Numbered from the stretch's first letter, positions 1 to 13,750 are shown. The stretch is 64,000 bases of DNA from Mycolicibacterium rhodesiae JS60 (GCA_000230935.2 AGIQ01000001.1:1860001-1924000), one strand, 5' to 3'. Made by a program: numbers and translations. Notes: a model not told the origin generated them from the letters alone.

Positions 1-764
1 CGCCGTCGCGGCGGTTCATCGCCGGGCTGCGGGCGGGAGTGCGCATCACGGCGGCGTTGATGATGTTGCTGATGGTGCCGCTGCTGGCGGTGCCGCTGCC
101 CGGCCGATCACGCGTGCAGCGGCTGTACTGCCGGACCTTCCTGCGCTGCCTCGGCGTGCGAATCACCGTGTCGGGCGGTCCGATTCGCAACCTGCGCGGC
201 GTGCTCGTGGTCAGTGGCCACGTCTCGTGGATCGACATCTTCGTCATCGGCTCGGTGCTGCCGGGCGCGTTCGTCGCGCGGGCCGACCTGATCGACTGGC
301 CCGCCGTGGGGCTGGCCGCGCGCATCATGAAGGTGATCCCGATCGACCGCGGCAGTCTGCGCAGGCTGCCGCAGGTCGTGGCGCAGGTGGCCGGGCGGCT
401 GCGCAACGGGCAGACCGTCGTCGCCTTCCCGGAAGGCACCACCTGGTGCGGGCTGGCCTACGGGCAGTTCCGCCCGGCCATGTTCCAGGCCGCGGTCGAT
501 TCCGGCCGCCCGGTCCAGCCGCTGCGGCTGTCCTACCTCCACCGCGACGGCCGGCCCTCGACGGTGACGGCGTTCGTCGGGGACGACACCCTCTGGCAGT
601 CATTGAGCCGCACGGTCCGGACCCGGCTGACCGTCGTCGACGTCGAGGTCGCCTCCCTGGAGCTGCCCGGCACCGACCGTCGCGAACTGGCGTCCCGCTG
701 CGAGGTGGCTGTTCGCGGGCAGATCGCGCCCCGCTTCGAGCACTGCCACGCATTGGCGGGCTGA
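1..764 (+). CDS. Lysophospholipid acyltransferase, PlsC family (5' end cut by window)
   Basis: Membrane-associated acyltransferase that would transfer a fatty acyl group to 1-acyl-glycerol-3-phosphate or a related lysophospholipid. The H-x4-D catalytic motif is seen as HVSWID near residue 60 (counting from the GTG at 39), and the substrate-binding FPEGT motif lies about 75 residues later. A hydrophobic N-terminal stretch rich in Leu and Met precedes the catalytic motif. The reading frame is open to the window edge, and the family member I recall at this place in M. tuberculosis is about 300 residues, so the gene probably begins upstream of the window. The GTG at 39 (241 residues) is the only start visible. 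The next gene starts 57 bp downstream with its own -10-like box, so co-transcription is not required. Confidence 0.85.
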   Translation, partial: PSRRFIAGLRAGVRITAALMMLLMVPLLAVPLPGRSRVQRLYCRTFLRCLGVRITVSGGPIRNLRGVLVVSGHVSWIDIFVIGSVLPGAFVARADLIDWPAVGLAARIMKVIPIDRGSLRRLPQVVAQVAGRLRNGQTVVAFPEGTTWCGLAYGQFRPAMFQAAVDSGRPVQPLRLSYLHRDGRPSTVTAFVGDDTLWQSLSRTVRTRLTVVDVEVASLELPGTDRRELASRCEVAVRGQIAPRFEHCHALAG

Positions 765-805
765 CCGCCCCTTTCGGCGTGGTCAGGGCGACCTGCTCGG
801 GCCGG

Positions 806-811
806 TATTCT
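806..811 (+). promoter_or_regulatory. Candidate -10 box of the cysteine desulfurase gene
   Basis: TATTCT ends 9 nt before the ATG at 821. That spacing would make the transcript leaderless or nearly so. No clear -35 element is visible. Inference from position and TAnnnT match only. Confidence 0.4.
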
Positions 812-820
812 GGACGAGCT

Positions 821-2026
821 ATGAGCCCGACCACCGGTCCGGTGTATCTCGACCACGCTGCCACCACCCCGATGCACGCTGCTGCCATCGAGGCGATGAC
901 GGCCGCGCTGGCCACCGTCGGTAACGCCTCCTCGTTGCACACCGCCGGCCGCGACGCCCGCCGCCGGATGGAGGAGGCCCGGGAGAGCATCGCGGCGCGG
1001 CTGGGCGCCCGCCCGTCCGAGGTGATCTTCACCGCCGGCGGCACCGAGAGCGACAACCTCGCCGTCAAGGGCGTCTACTGGGCCCGCCGCGACGTGGCTG
1101 CGGGCCGCCGCCGCATCGTCACCACCGCCGTCGAACACCACGCCGTCCTCGATGCCGTCACCTGGCTGGCCGAGCACGAGGGCGCCGAGGTGACGTTCCT
1201 GCCCACCGAACCCGACGGTTCGGTGACCGCCGCCGCCCTGCGCGACATTCTGCAGCAGCACGATGACGTGGCGCTGGTGTCGGTGATGTGGGCCAACAAC
1301 GAAGTCGGCACGATCATGCCGATCGCCGAATTGGCTGCGGTGGCAGCCGAATTCGATGTGCCGATGCACAGCGACGCGGTGCAGGCCGTCGGCCACATCC
1401 CGGTCGACTTCACCGGCTCGGGCCTGTCGGCCATCAGCCTGGCCGCGCACAAGTTCGGTGGACCCACCGGCGTCGGCGCGCTGCTACTGCGCCGCGCCAC
1501 CGCCTGTGTCCCCCTGCTGCACGGCGGCGGCCAGGAGCGCGACGTCCGTTCCGGCACACCGGATGTCGCGGGAGTGGTAGCGATGGCCGCGGCCGCCGAC
1601 GTCGCCGTCGAATCTCTCGAGGAGACCGGTGCCCACCTACGTGTCTTGCGCGAGCGGCTCATCGACGGGGTTCTGGATTCCATCGCCGACACCCATCTCA
1701 ACGGCGCCCTTGGCGATCGGCGGCTGCCGGGCAACACCCACTTCACCTTCCGCGGTTGCGAGGGTGACTCCCTGCTGATGCTGTTGGACGCCAACGGAAT
1801 CGAATGCTCCACCGGGTCGGCGTGTACGGCCGGTGTGGCTCAGCCGTCCCACGTCCTGCTGGCCATGGGTGCCGACGCCGACGCTTCGCGGGGCTCGCTG
1901 CGATTGTCGTTGGGGCACACCAGTACTGAAGCCGACGTCGATGCGGCGCTGCGGGTGCTGCCTGCCGCTGTCGAGCGGGCCCGCCAGGCCGCACTGGCCA
2001 GCTCGTCGCTGGGAGTGTTGCGATGA
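821..2026 (+). CDS. iscS: Cysteine desulfurase (IscS/NifS family)
   Basis: PLP enzyme that converts cysteine to alanine and passes the sulfur as a persulfide, here most likely to MnmA and to Fe-S cluster assembly. The protein has 401 residues, usual for the family. It opens with the family signature YLDHAATTP. The PLP-binding lysine lies in the AAHKFGG motif (Lys211), and the persulfide cysteine is Cys335 in STGSACTAG. The open frame continues far upstream of 821, but family alignment and the -10-like box just before it support this ATG. The stop codon overlaps the mnmA start (ATGA), a coupling that fits sulfur delivery to tRNA thiolation. Cytosolic, housekeeping. Confidence 0.95.
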   Translation: MSPTTGPVYLDHAATTPMHAAAIEAMTAALATVGNASSLHTAGRDARRRMEEARESIAARLGARPSEVIFTAGGTESDNLAVKGVYWARRDVAAGRRRIVTTAVEHHAVLDAVTWLAEHEGAEVTFLPTEPDGSVTAAALRDILQQHDDVALVSVMWANNEVGTIMPIAELAAVAAEFDVPMHSDAVQAVGHIPVDFTGSGLSAISLAAHKFGGPTGVGALLLRRATACVPLLHGGGQERDVRSGTPDVAGVVAMAAAADVAVESLEETGAHLRVLRERLIDGVLDSIADTHLNGALGDRRLPGNTHFTFRGCEGDSLLMLLDANGIECSTGSACTAGVAQPSHVLLAMGADADASRGSLRLSLGHTSTEADVDAALRVLPAAVERARQAALASSSLGVLR

Positions 2027-3108
2027 GGGTGCTGGCAGCGATGAGTGGCGGCGTCGACTCGTCGGTGGCCGCCGCCAGAATGGTCGACGCCGGCCACGAC
2101 GTCGTCGGCGTGCACCTGGCGCTGTCCAAGGCGCCCGGGACCCTGCGCACCGGCTCGCGCGGCTGCTGCTCCAAGGAGGACGCCGGCGACGCCCGCCGGG
2201 TTGCCGATGTGCTCGGAATTCCGTTCTACGTCTGGGATTTCGCCGACAAGTTCGCCGAGGATGTCATCGACGACTTCGTCTCGTCCTACGAGCGCGGCGA
2301 AACCCCGAACCCGTGCGTGCGGTGCAACGAGAAGATCAAGTTCTCCGCGCTGGCCGCCAAGGCGCTGGCACTGGGCTTCGACGTGGTGGCCACCGGCCAC
2401 TACGCCCGGCTGTCCGAAGGCCGGCTGCGCCGCGCGGTCGACGCCGACAAGGACCAGTCCTACGTGCTGGGCGTGCTGACCGCACAGCAGCTGCGCCACG
2501 CCGCATTCCCGGTCGGAGACACCCCCAAGCCGGCGATCCGCGAGGAAGCCGCCCGCCGGGGACTGTCGGTGGCCGAAAAGCCCGACAGTCACGACATCTG
2601 CTTCATCCCCTCCGGGGACACCCAGGCGTTCCTCGGCGCCCGGATCGGGGTGCGTCGCGGCAACGTCGTCGACGATGCCAGCGGTGCCGTCCTCGCCGAG
2701 CACGATGGCGTCCACGGCTTCACCATCGGGCAGCGCAAGGGCCTTGGCATCGCCGGGCCGGGACCGGACGGCCTGCCCCGCTACGTCACGGCCATCGACG
2801 CCGAATCGCAGACGGTGCGGGTGGGCGCGAAAGCGGATCTCGAGGTGCGGTCACTGGCCGGTGCGAGGCCGGTGTTCACCTCCGGCGTCGCACCGACCGG
2901 ACTCGTGGAATGCGAGGTTCAGGTGCGCGCCCACGGCGGAGTGGTGCCGGCCGTGGCCGAAGTCGTCGGCGACGAGTTGCGGGTGGCGCTGCGGACCCCG
3001 CTGCGCGGTGTCGCCCCGGGCCAGACGATGGTGCTCTACCGGCCCGATCCGGTCGGTGACGAGGTCATCGGCAGCGCGACGATCCTCACCCGCCAGGAAT
3101 CTTGTTGA
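2023..3108 (+). CDS. mnmA: tRNA-specific 2-thiouridylase MnmA
   Basis: Cytosolic enzyme that adenylates and then thiolates the wobble uridine 34 of Lys, Glu and Gln tRNAs, using sulfur relayed from a cysteine desulfurase. The PP-loop ATP site SGGVDSS is at residues 8-14. The nucleophilic cysteine is in CNEKIKF (Cys101), and the second catalytic cysteine is in DICFIPSGD near residue 190. The length of 361 residues is normal. It starts inside the stop of the cysteine desulfurase gene, so the two are translationally coupled. Its last 23 bp overlap the end of the convergent lipoprotein gene. Confidence 0.95.
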   Translation: MRVLAAMSGGVDSSVAAARMVDAGHDVVGVHLALSKAPGTLRTGSRGCCSKEDAGDARRVADVLGIPFYVWDFADKFAEDVIDDFVSSYERGETPNPCVRCNEKIKFSALAAKALALGFDVVATGHYARLSEGRLRRAVDADKDQSYVLGVLTAQQLRHAAFPVGDTPKPAIREEAARRGLSVAEKPDSHDICFIPSGDTQAFLGARIGVRRGNVVDDASGAVLAEHDGVHGFTIGQRKGLGIAGPGPDGLPRYVTAIDAESQTVRVGAKADLEVRSLAGARPVFTSGVAPTGLVECEVQVRAHGGVVPAVAEVVGDELRVALRTPLRGVAPGQTMVLYRPDPVGDEVIGSATILTRQESC

Positions 3109-3724
3109 CGATGTTCGCCATCACGATCTCGGGCACCGACTCGGGATACGTGCAGAAGGTCACCTCGACCAGAACCGACGTCTTCAGCCGGTAGTCGCGG
3201 CCGCACCGGCCCGGCCGGGTGTGCAGCGATTCGGTGTCCGCGGTGACCTCGCCGACCAGATATGACCCCATCGGTCCCGCGGCGCAGCGATGCACTGTCG
3301 TCGACAGCATGTTGAACGCCTGGCGTGCCGTGTCGTTGTCCCGGTAGGCCGCCGCCCCCTCCGAGATCAGTGCGCGCCGGGCCGGGTGCTGAAAGCTGGT
3401 CTTGTGGAAGTCCTCGACATCGGCGCCGAAGGTGTCGGTCTCGGCGAACAGGAAGCGGCAATCGCGTGGCACCGATTCGGCCAGCTGCTGGATGTCAACG
3501 GGGGACTTGCCGTCCATGGTCGGAATGATCGTCAGGTCCTGGCCGCCGCCGGTGATCGCCTGCATCTGTGCCTGGGTCAGCAGCACCTGGTCGACATCGA
3601 CGATGCCCGGCGGGCTGTAGGGCGGCTCGCTCGGGGCGCGCAGCCCCGGCCCGTCGGCCCACTGGGTGCACCCGCCCAGCAACCCCGCCAACGCGCAACA
3701 GGCCAGCCCCGCGCGCACCGTCAT
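3086..3724 (-). CDS. lpqA: Lipoprotein with PknH-like sensor domain (LpqA-like)
   Basis: Predicted cell-envelope lipoprotein of 212 residues. The chosen ATG at 3724 gives a typical lipoprotein signal peptide, with hydrophobic residues followed by the lipobox LGGC, so the mature protein would start at about Cys20. The remainder resembles the extracellular sensor domain found in mycobacterial PknH and many lipoproteins, with several cysteines that could form two disulfides. The ligand of this domain is unknown. The symbol rests on the position next to the MetE-like gene, as recalled for lpqA (Rv3016) in M. tuberculosis. The gene converges on mnmA with a 23-bp 3' overlap. Confidence 0.75.
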   Translation of the reverse strand: MTVRAGLACCALAGLLGGCTQWADGPGLRAPSEPPYSPPGIVDVDQVLLTQAQMQAITGGGQDLTIIPTMDGKSPVDIQQLAESVPRDCRFLFAETDTFGADVEDFHKTSFQHPARRALISEGAAAYRDNDTARQAFNMLSTTVHRCAAGPMGSYLVGEVTADTESLHTRPGRCGRDYRLKTSVLVEVTFCTYPESVPEIVMANIVNKIPGG

Positions 3725-3772
3725 GACCCCCACGTTATGCCCCCGGCTCTGCGGTGTCGGCGGGCTGTCCAA

Positions 3773-3778
3773 TACGGT
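3773..3778 (+). promoter_or_regulatory. Candidate -10 box, leaderless start of the MetE-like gene
   Basis: TACGGT ends 6 nt before the GTG at 3785. This TAnnnT hexamer at 6-9 nt from the start recurs in front of several genes in this window and is the arrangement expected for leaderless mRNAs. Confidence 0.5.
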
Positions 3779-3784
3779 TGCCCG

Positions 3785-4792
3785 GTGAGTGTTTTCGCCG
3801 CAGGCACCGGAGTCGGTTCGTGGCCGGGTTCGACGCCGCGGGAGGCCGCCGACATCGTGGTCGGCGAGCTGCACCGGCTGCCGCACCTGGTCGAGCTGCC
3901 CGCCCGCGGTCTGGGTGCGGACATGATCGGGCGGGCCGGTGCGCTGCTGGTCGATATCGCGATCGACACCGTCCCGCGGGGCTACCGGATCGTCGCCCGG
4001 CCGGGTGCGGTCACCCGTCGGGCCAAAAGCCTGCTCGACGAGGACATCGACGCCATCGAGGAAGCGTGGGAGAAGGCCGGCGGACCCGGTTCGGGGCGGC
4101 CGGTCAAGGTCCAGGCGCCGGGGCCGATCACGCTGGCCGCGCAGCTCGAACTACCGAACGGCCACCGCGCTCTCACCGACGCCGGGGCGGTCCGCGACCT
4201 GACGTCCTCGCTGGCCGAGGGGGTGGGGCGGCACCGGGCCGAGCTGGCGCGCCGGCTGTCCACGACGGTGGTGGTGCAGTACGACGAGCCGATGCTGTCG
4301 GCGGCGCTGGCGGGCCGGTTGACCGGGGTGACGGCATTGAACCCGGTGCATCCGGTCGATGAGGTGGTGGCCATCGGGTTGCTCGACGAGTGTGTGGCCG
4401 GTGCGGGTGCCGAGGTCCTGCTGCACAGCTGTGCAGATGTCCCGTGGAATATCCTGCAGCGCAGCGCGATCCATGCGGTTGCCGTGGACGTTGGCACGCT
4501 CGGCGACGCCGACTTCGACGGGCTGGGGGAGTTCCTGGACTCGGGTCGCACCGTGGTCTTGGGCCTGGTCCCCGCGAGTGTGCCCGACGCCCGGCCCTCG
4601 GCCGAGGAGGTCGCCGCTGCCGCGGTTGAAATCACCGACCGAATTGGTTTCTCCCGCAGTTCGATTCGAGGTCGCGTCGGCATCAGCCCGGTCTGCGGGC
4701 TGGCCGGCGCCACCGCGGCCTGGGCGCGTGTCGCGGTCGGCTTGTGCCAGCGCGCCGCCGACGCGGTAACCGAGGACCCCGAAGCGATCTAG
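3785..4792 (+). CDS. MetE-like (cobalamin-independent methionine synthase) C-terminal-domain protein
   Basis: Protein of 335 residues with the fold of the C-terminal catalytic half of cobalamin-independent methionine synthase. The stretches VQYDEP (near residue 165) and LHSCADVPW (near residue 215) resemble the conserved substrate and metal-ligand segments of that family. It lacks the N-terminal half of true MetE, so the actual methyl donor and acceptor are uncertain; it could act on a corrinoid or other thiol substrate. The frame is open far upstream, but the GTG at 3785 follows a -10-like box and matches the recalled length of the M. tuberculosis relative (Rv3015c, about 337 residues). The next gene starts 4 bp after its stop. 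Confidence 0.8.
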   Translation: MSVFAAGTGVGSWPGSTPREAADIVVGELHRLPHLVELPARGLGADMIGRAGALLVDIAIDTVPRGYRIVARPGAVTRRAKSLLDEDIDAIEEAWEKAGGPGSGRPVKVQAPGPITLAAQLELPNGHRALTDAGAVRDLTSSLAEGVGRHRAELARRLSTTVVVQYDEPMLSAALAGRLTGVTALNPVHPVDEVVAIGLLDECVAGAGAEVLLHSCADVPWNILQRSAIHAVAVDVGTLGDADFDGLGEFLDSGRTVVLGLVPASVPDARPSAEEVAAAAVEITDRIGFSRSSIRGRVGISPVCGLAGATAAWARVAVGLCQRAADAVTEDPEAI

Positions 4793-4796
4793 CGAT

Positions 4797-6329
4797 ATGG
4801 CTGTCGCGCAAAAACTCTCGTCGCACTGGTTTCCGCTGTTCCTGGGCGTCGTCGGCGTCGTATACGTCCTCGGCTGCCTGTACTTCGTCAACGTCGAGAT
4901 CGACGACGTTTTCATCACCCTGCGCTACAGCCACAACCTGCTCGCCGGTGATGGTCCGGTGTTCAACCCCGGCCAGCGGATCGAGGGATACTCGAATCCA
5001 ACCTGGTTGTTTCTGGTCACTGCCGTGTCGGCGGTCACCGGGCTGACCGGGCATCTCGCTCTGTTCTACCTCGCAAAAGTGCTGTGCATGGTTTTCGGGC
5101 TGGCGAATCTGGTTGTGCTGTACCGCCTTGCAAAACTGCACGACAACAGCACTGCCGTAGTCGCACTGTTGGTTCTCGTCGCCGCGGCAAGCCCTTTCCT
5201 GAACGTGTACAACATTTCGGGAATGGAGACGTCGCTCGTCGCCTTCCTGCTGACGCTGTCGGTTCTGCTGTATTCCTTGTGGCGCACGCACCGGACGCCG
5301 GGCTATGCCGTCGGGTTCGCCGTCACCCTCGGGCTATTGAGCATCTCGCGACCGGAAGCGATCATGTATCCCGTCGCCTTCTACGCCGGCATTTTGGCGA
5401 TCGGAGCGCGGCGCAAGGATGAGCGGTTGCCGTTCACCGCGATGACCGTGGCCATTGTGGTTGCGATCGTCGTGGCGTTCATCGCTTTCCGGTTCTCCTA
5501 CTATGGCGAGTTGCTGCCCAATAGCCTGTTCGCCAAGAACAATCCGAGTCTCTCCGCGGTCAAGGAAGGCGCGCGGTACGTCGCCCTGTTCGGCGCCATG
5601 ACACTGGGCCCCTACGCGCTGCTGGCCCTGCTCAAGAGGTCGCCGCTGCTGCTGCGTGAGCATCTGCCGATCTACCTGGTCATCGTCGCGCAACTGGCGT
5701 TCGCTGCCTACGCGGGAGGCGACTGGATGCCCGCCTTCCGGCTGGCGTTGCCGGTGCTGCCGATACTGCTGTTCGTTCTGGTCGACCAGGTCGATCTCGG
5801 CGCTCTCCTGGACCAGAAGTTGGTCGCGACGCTGACGATCCTCGTCGTCGCGCTCGGCTGCTCGTGGGCTCTTCAGCGGTATCACGTCAAGACCTACAAA
5901 CCGTTGAGGTCGGGCTGGCACCTGGAATTCCAGCCGTACAACGAGGATTACTACGACATCGCCCGGAAGTTGGGTGACCTGGCCGCACCTGAGGCGACCG
6001 TGCTGCTCGGCGAGGCCGGCGTCATCCCGTATCTCAACGACGGGCTGAGATTCACCGACCTGTACGGGCTCATGGACAAGCACATCGCACGGGACGTTCC
6101 GGGAAATCACTTCGCGCGCGTCGACAACGGATATCTTCTGTCCCGCAACTTCGACTTTGTCGTCGCTGTGATCCTGCGAAACAAGCGTCCGGCCGAAGTG
6201 GACGGCAAATATGACACCGGGTTCGTCGCGCTGGACGCGTTGCTGAACGATCCTCGTTTCAAGAGCGACTACCTGCCCGTCTATCACGAAAAGCGAGGCA
6301 TCATCTTCAAGCGGACGGCGAGCCGGTGA
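4797..6329 (+). CDS. Multi-pass membrane protein, GT-C glycosyltransferase-like (AftB-type)
   Basis: Predicted integral membrane protein of 510 residues with about ten hydrophobic segments and a soluble C-terminal tail. After the first membrane segment comes an acidic loop with DDVFITLRYSHNLLAG, then EGYSNPTW, an arrangement typical of GT-C glycosyltransferases that use polyprenyl-phosphate sugars. The C-terminal GEAGVIPYLND motif also occurs in that group. By resemblance it could transfer an arabinofuranose or other sugar to a cell-wall polymer, as AftB does; the sugar and acceptor cannot be read from the sequence. It begins 4 bp after the MetE-like gene and is probably co-transcribed with it. 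Confidence 0.6.
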   Translation: MAVAQKLSSHWFPLFLGVVGVVYVLGCLYFVNVEIDDVFITLRYSHNLLAGDGPVFNPGQRIEGYSNPTWLFLVTAVSAVTGLTGHLALFYLAKVLCMVFGLANLVVLYRLAKLHDNSTAVVALLVLVAAASPFLNVYNISGMETSLVAFLLTLSVLLYSLWRTHRTPGYAVGFAVTLGLLSISRPEAIMYPVAFYAGILAIGARRKDERLPFTAMTVAIVVAIVVAFIAFRFSYYGELLPNSLFAKNNPSLSAVKEGARYVALFGAMTLGPYALLALLKRSPLLLREHLPIYLVIVAQLAFAAYAGGDWMPAFRLALPVLPILLFVLVDQVDLGALLDQKLVATLTILVVALGCSWALQRYHVKTYKPLRSGWHLEFQPYNEDYYDIARKLGDLAAPEATVLLGEAGVIPYLNDGLRFTDLYGLMDKHIARDVPGNHFARVDNGYLLSRNFDFVVAVILRNKRPAEVDGKYDTGFVALDALLNDPRFKSDYLPVYHEKRGIIFKRTASR

Positions 6330-6413
6330 GCGTCTGGCCGGTTAGCCGTCGAGCGGGAAGCGATCTGGTCGAAGTCCGCCGCCAACGGGCTGCGGGGTGC
6401 TAGAAGCGTAAGC

Positions 6414-7922
6414 GTGTCAGCTTCGGCAGGGGGGAAGCGTCGGGTCGGGCCCGCGGTCCTGACTGCTGTCCTGGTTGCGGCGTGCGCGGCTCCGGCAGGG
6501 GCACCGGAGGTGAAGTCCGCGACCACATTGGCCCCCTGGGGCCCGTGCATCATGACCGAATCGATGCCGGACTCCAACGGCGCTCATCCCGGGGTCGAGT
6601 GCTCCACCCTGACCGTGCCGTTCGACTACGCCCAGGCTGACGGGCATACGTTCACGATCCCGGTCATCCGAATCCCCTCGAAGGCCGCGAAGCCGAGGCT
6701 GTTGATGACCAACCCGGGTGGCCCGGGCATCGGCGGTGTGCACGACCTGCTCTCGGCCCGTGACTATTTCGAGAACTTCACCGACACCTACACGGTGGTG
6801 TCGTTCGACCCACGCGGCGTGGGCGGATCGGTGCCTGCGGTCCAATGCCTCGACGGCCAGCAGCGGCAGGCAATCTTCAACCAGCCGAGTGTTCCGACGG
6901 CCCAATCCGACATCGAACGCGCCACCGAACTGGCCGCCGGCATCGGCGAATCCTGCCTACGGCAATTCGGCGATGCCATCAAACACGTCGGTACCGCCAA
7001 CGTGGCCCGCGACATGGACGAGATCCGCAAGGCGATGGCCTTCGACAAGATCGACTACCTCGGCTACTCGTACGGAACCTTCCTGGGCGCCACCTATGCC
7101 GACATGTTCCCCGGAAAGACCGACCGGATCGTGCTCGATTCCGTGATGGATCCCGCCCTGGACTACCCCGGGGTCAGGCTCGGCCAGGCGCAGGGCATGC
7201 AGCGCAGTGTCACCGCATTCGTCGAGGACTGCCTGCGTCAGCCGGACTGCCCCTTGACGGGTACGACCGACCAAGCGCTGCACCAGATATCCGGGATCAT
7301 CGCCCAACTCGACGCGAAGCCGTACGTCGGAGCCGACGGGCAGACGCTGTCGGGAGCCCGGATGCTGGCACTCGTCGAATCCTCCCAGTACTTTCCCAAA
7401 TCGGGGTGGCCCAGCCTCCGGGAGACGTTGCGGCACGCGGTCGCCGGCCAGTGGCCGGCGGTGACGGAGGCCGCGTATTCGCCTGACCTGATGGTGAATC
7501 CGGCCGACTCGGAGTACCTGTCGGTCGTGTGTATCGATTTCCCGACCGCGCGCGACCCCGGTGAACCCCGACGGTTGGCGCCTATCTGGGCGGCGGAGAG
7601 TCCCATCAGCGGCGGTAACCGCGCCTGGTCGCTGGCGCCCTGCGAGACGTGGCCGGTATCTCCGGTCCGGCACCCCGGGCCGACGCACGCGGAGGGCGCG
7701 GGACCGGTCCTGATCCTCAACACCACGGGTGACCCGGCCACCCCGTTGTCCTGGGCACAGTCGCTGCACGGGCAGATCAAGAATTCCACGCTGGTCGTGG
7801 CTCCCGCGGAGGGCCACATCGCCAGCTCTCAGAACGCTTGCGCCGAGAGCGCTCTCACCGCCTTCCTGAAGGACGGCACTCTTCCGCCGGGTCCGGTCTT
7901 CACCTGCCCGCCGGACACCTGA
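6414..7922 (+). CDS. Secreted alpha/beta-hydrolase, TAP-like protease family lipoprotein
   Basis: Protein of 502 residues in the tripeptidyl-aminopeptidase-like branch of the alpha/beta-hydrolases, a group of exported mycobacterial and streptomycete hydrolases. The N-terminus has a short hydrophobic segment ending in VAAC, a possible lipobox. The oxyanion region NPGGPG is near residue 102, FDPRGVG near 133, and the nucleophile elbow GYSYGT near residue 220, with its serine as nucleophile. The C-terminal TAP-like segment with LILNTTGDPATPLSWA carries the probable catalytic Asp, and the His would be in EGHIA. Substrate unknown; peptidase or esterase activity is expected. GTG start, preceded at 7 nt by TAGAAG, a weak -10 candidate. 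Confidence 0.8.
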   Translation: MSASAGGKRRVGPAVLTAVLVAACAAPAGAPEVKSATTLAPWGPCIMTESMPDSNGAHPGVECSTLTVPFDYAQADGHTFTIPVIRIPSKAAKPRLLMTNPGGPGIGGVHDLLSARDYFENFTDTYTVVSFDPRGVGGSVPAVQCLDGQQRQAIFNQPSVPTAQSDIERATELAAGIGESCLRQFGDAIKHVGTANVARDMDEIRKAMAFDKIDYLGYSYGTFLGATYADMFPGKTDRIVLDSVMDPALDYPGVRLGQAQGMQRSVTAFVEDCLRQPDCPLTGTTDQALHQISGIIAQLDAKPYVGADGQTLSGARMLALVESSQYFPKSGWPSLRETLRHAVAGQWPAVTEAAYSPDLMVNPADSEYLSVVCIDFPTARDPGEPRRLAPIWAAESPISGGNRAWSLAPCETWPVSPVRHPGPTHAEGAGPVLILNTTGDPATPLSWAQSLHGQIKNSTLVVAPAEGHIASSQNACAESALTAFLKDGTLPPGPVFTCPPDT

Positions 7923-7933
7923 GCCTGCCAGGC

Positions 7934-8341
7934 CTACGGCGCCTGCATCTGATCCAGCCGCCGGACCAACCGGGCCGGCGCTTGCAGCCGAAACGACGCA
8001 TCCACCAATTCGGCGACTTCCGCCCAGTCGACCTCGGCGGCGTCGAAGTCCAGACCCAGCCAGCCGTATGGACCCAGATAGGCCGGGTAGAAGAAGCGTG
8101 GGTCCTGTTGCAGGGCCTGCCGCTCGCTGTCGTCGACCTTCACCAGCAGCGCGTGGTTGTAGCGGATCATCGGGCCGTCGGGGTTCTTGCGGCTGCCGCC
8201 GTAGACGGCGAACATTTTCGGCGCGGAGAACGTCGGACGGCCGTGGGAGATCTTCTCGGTCGCCTCGGGCAACGCCAGCGCGATCGTTCGCACCCGGGCC
8301 AGGATCGGGTCGGCGTCGTCGAACATGATCGGGTGCCCCAT
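7934..8341 (-). CDS. MmcQ/YjbR family protein
   Basis: Small cytosolic protein of 135 residues of the MmcQ/YjbR (DUF419) group, which has a CyaY-like fold and often binds DNA or ligands; its cellular role is not established. Recognised from the pattern ALALPEATEKISHGRPTF followed by GGSRK and a C-terminal LVDASFRL segment. It lies alone between two plus-strand genes, converging on the hydrolase gene and diverging from ligA. Residues MGHP before the conserved part make the ATG at 8341 the best start. Confidence 0.75.
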   Translation of the reverse strand: MGHPIMFDDADPILARVRTIALALPEATEKISHGRPTFSAPKMFAVYGGSRKNPDGPMIRYNHALLVKVDDSERQALQQDPRFFYPAYLGPYGWLGLDFDAAEVDWAEVAELVDASFRLQAPARLVRRLDQMQAP

Positions 8342-8382
8342 GGCCCCACCCTGCCACGGGCAAAGTCGTCAGCGGGCTCGAC

Positions 8383-11951
<3,569 letters not shown>

Positions 11952-12103
11952 TCCTCACCCCCCGTTTCGACCTGTGCGGTAGCAGGTCTCACGGGATCTT
12001 TCTAGCCTGTCCACGCGTCTCCGCGGGGGTGCTTGGCAGAAGCGGACGACTCAGCGGTCCCCGGCTTTCGGCCCAGGACCGTTGAGGCGATTGGTGTCCC
12101 GAT

Positions 12104-12760
12104 TCAGCGCAGGATCGTCGCGACGATGCCGGCCAGATAGCCCAGTCGGGCCACCTCCGAGGGACGGAAGAGCGGACCGCCGGGCCGGCCGAGCATGACC
12201 GCGGTGTTGGCATCGCCCAACGGGGCCGCGGCCAGCGTGGTGTCCATATCCCGCCACACCTGTGGCACCCAATCCGCGCCCCCGTCGAGCGCCTCGGCAT
12301 GCTCCAGCGGCAGCCACGGCGCCGACGTCGCCTGGGTCTCCGGTGCACCAGGACTGCCGACGATGCGCTGCAGACCGGCCTCCGAGATGCGCGCCACCGT
12401 GCACCAGCCCACCCGCAGCACCCGCGGTGCCTCGTCGGCGAGCACCTGCAGCTTGTCCTGGCGGTCGGCCGCGGCGATGTGGTCGATCAGTTCCAGCTCG
12501 CGGTGGGCCTCCAGCAGGCCGGTGTGCGGCCGGATGGTGTCCACCCGCACACCCTCGAGTCGCTCGGCGGCCGTGATCAGCATGTCGGGCATCGCGCCCG
12601 GCGGCAGTTCGACCACCAGATCGTCGATCGCGTATCCGGAACCGCGTTCGACGACGTCGAGCGACAAGATGTCGGCGCCGACCGAGCCCAGGGCGACGGC
12701 GAGCGAGCCGAGGCTACCGGGCCGATCGACCAGCTGGACCCGCAGCAGATACGAAGGCAC
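12104..12760 (-). CDS. ACT-domain protein (Rv3013-like)
   Basis: Cytosolic protein of 218 residues whose N-terminal 75 residues form an ACT domain (LLRVQLVDRPGSLGSLAVALG...ADILSLDV), a fold that binds amino acids and regulates metabolism. The C-terminal half has no motif I recognise. A protein like this sits between ligA and gatC in M. tuberculosis (Rv3013, recalled), also transcribed against its neighbours, so its place is conserved; its target is unknown. GTG start after a GAAAGGGTG ribosome site. Confidence 0.8.
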   Translation of the reverse strand: MPSYLLRVQLVDRPGSLGSLAVALGSVGADILSLDVVERGSGYAIDDLVVELPPGAMPDMLITAAERLEGVRVDTIRPHTGLLEAHRELELIDHIAAADRQDKLQVLADEAPRVLRVGWCTVARISEAGLQRIVGSPGAPETQATSAPWLPLEHAEALDGGADWVPQVWRDMDTTLAAAPLGDANTAVMLGRPGGPLFRPSEVARLGYLAGIVATILR

Positions 12761-12813
12761 GCCGTCACCCTTTCATAGCCACCTGGACTCAGCATTCCGG
12801 CCGGGACCGCCAC

Positions 12814-13750
12814 TCAGCCCCGCACATAGACCGTGCAGGGGGCGGGGCCGCAACCGAAGACAGGCCGAAACCGCAGGTCAGCGCGTGCCAGGCGGCCGGT
12901 GACGGAATCGTCGCCGACCATCAGGACCGCGACGTCTGGATCGCTGAGTAAATCCCGTGCCTGCGCTGGTGTGACGTCGTCGGGGATCCGCATCGCCGGG
13001 TGCGACAGATTCGGCGGCCAGGCCAGGTAGGGCAGATCCATCGTGGCGTCGAACGCTGTGACGGCCTCGGGCCGCCGGTGGGCCGTCACGGTCAGGAAAT
13101 CGCCCGGTGGCCCGTCGGCGCCGACCGCCGCGCGCCGCTGTTCGGCGGTCATGTGCGGGTACGCGCTCAGTGGTGGTCCTTCGCCGGTGAGGCCGGGGTA
13201 GGAAAGCCACACGCCGTGGGCCGCGACGATCGTGACGACGGCGAACACGACCTGCCGCCAGCGTCTGCCGAGGCGGCCGACGGCGGGCATCGCGAAGGCC
13301 AGCACCAAGCCGGCGAAGCCGAGGACGTAGCGGGCCACCGCGGGGTCCGGGGTGGCCAGCGCGGCCGCGAAGCACAGCCAGACCGCAGGCGTACGCGTGC
13401 GCAGCGCCCGCACGATAGCGAACGGCAGTGCCACCAGGAACACCAGCCCCAGCCCGCCGATGCGCATGTCGAAGACCGGCAGCGGCGGCACGATCGTCGA
13501 CCACGACCGGACCACTCGGCTCAGCAGCGGCCCGTCGAGGTGGGGTGAGGCCGCGCCTGAGTGCAGAAGTGTTGAAAGAGCTTGTGTACCAGGCAAATGC
13601 AGCGGGCCGGCGTCGATGCGGACCGGCCACACCGGATTGTGATGGCGGGCGACGTTGATCGCGTACGTCGGTGCACCCAGCGCCAGCGCCGCCAGCCACG
13701 CCATTGCGACGGTCGAGCGATTTCGGCGCGATTCCCGCCGCTCAGCGGCG
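12814..13750 (-). pseudogene. 3' part of a membrane glycosyltransferase-like gene split by the IS481 element
   Basis: C-terminal half of the membrane protein whose first half lies at 15079-15968. It encodes several hydrophobic segments (GLGLVFLVALPFAIV, VLGFAGLVLAFAMP, QVVFAVVTIVAAHGVW) and a soluble tail ending CTVYVRG. Removing the element and one copy of the 15-bp direct repeat joins both parts in the same frame with no stop, giving 603 codons, so the disruption looks recent and due only to the insertion. The open frame seen here extends into the element end (to 13827), but no real start is expected; the fragment is probably not expressed as a functional protein. Confidence 0.75.
13717..13750. 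repeat. Left half of target palindrome, with left 15-bp target duplication (13736-13750)
   Basis: The 15-mer CGCCGCTCAGCGGCG at 13736-13750 is repeated directly and exactly at 15079-15093. It is the target duplication of the IS481-type element. The 19 bases before it are the inverted complement, with one mismatch, of the 19 bases after the right copy, so the original site was a 53-bp palindrome with 26-bp arms and a one-base centre. Confidence 0.8.

Noticed and set aside
227..820. Upstream extension of the cysteine desulfurase frame by almost 200 codons
   Set aside because: The extra part overlaps the acyltransferase gene in another frame and is a high-GC shadow; the family N-terminus begins at the ATG at 821.
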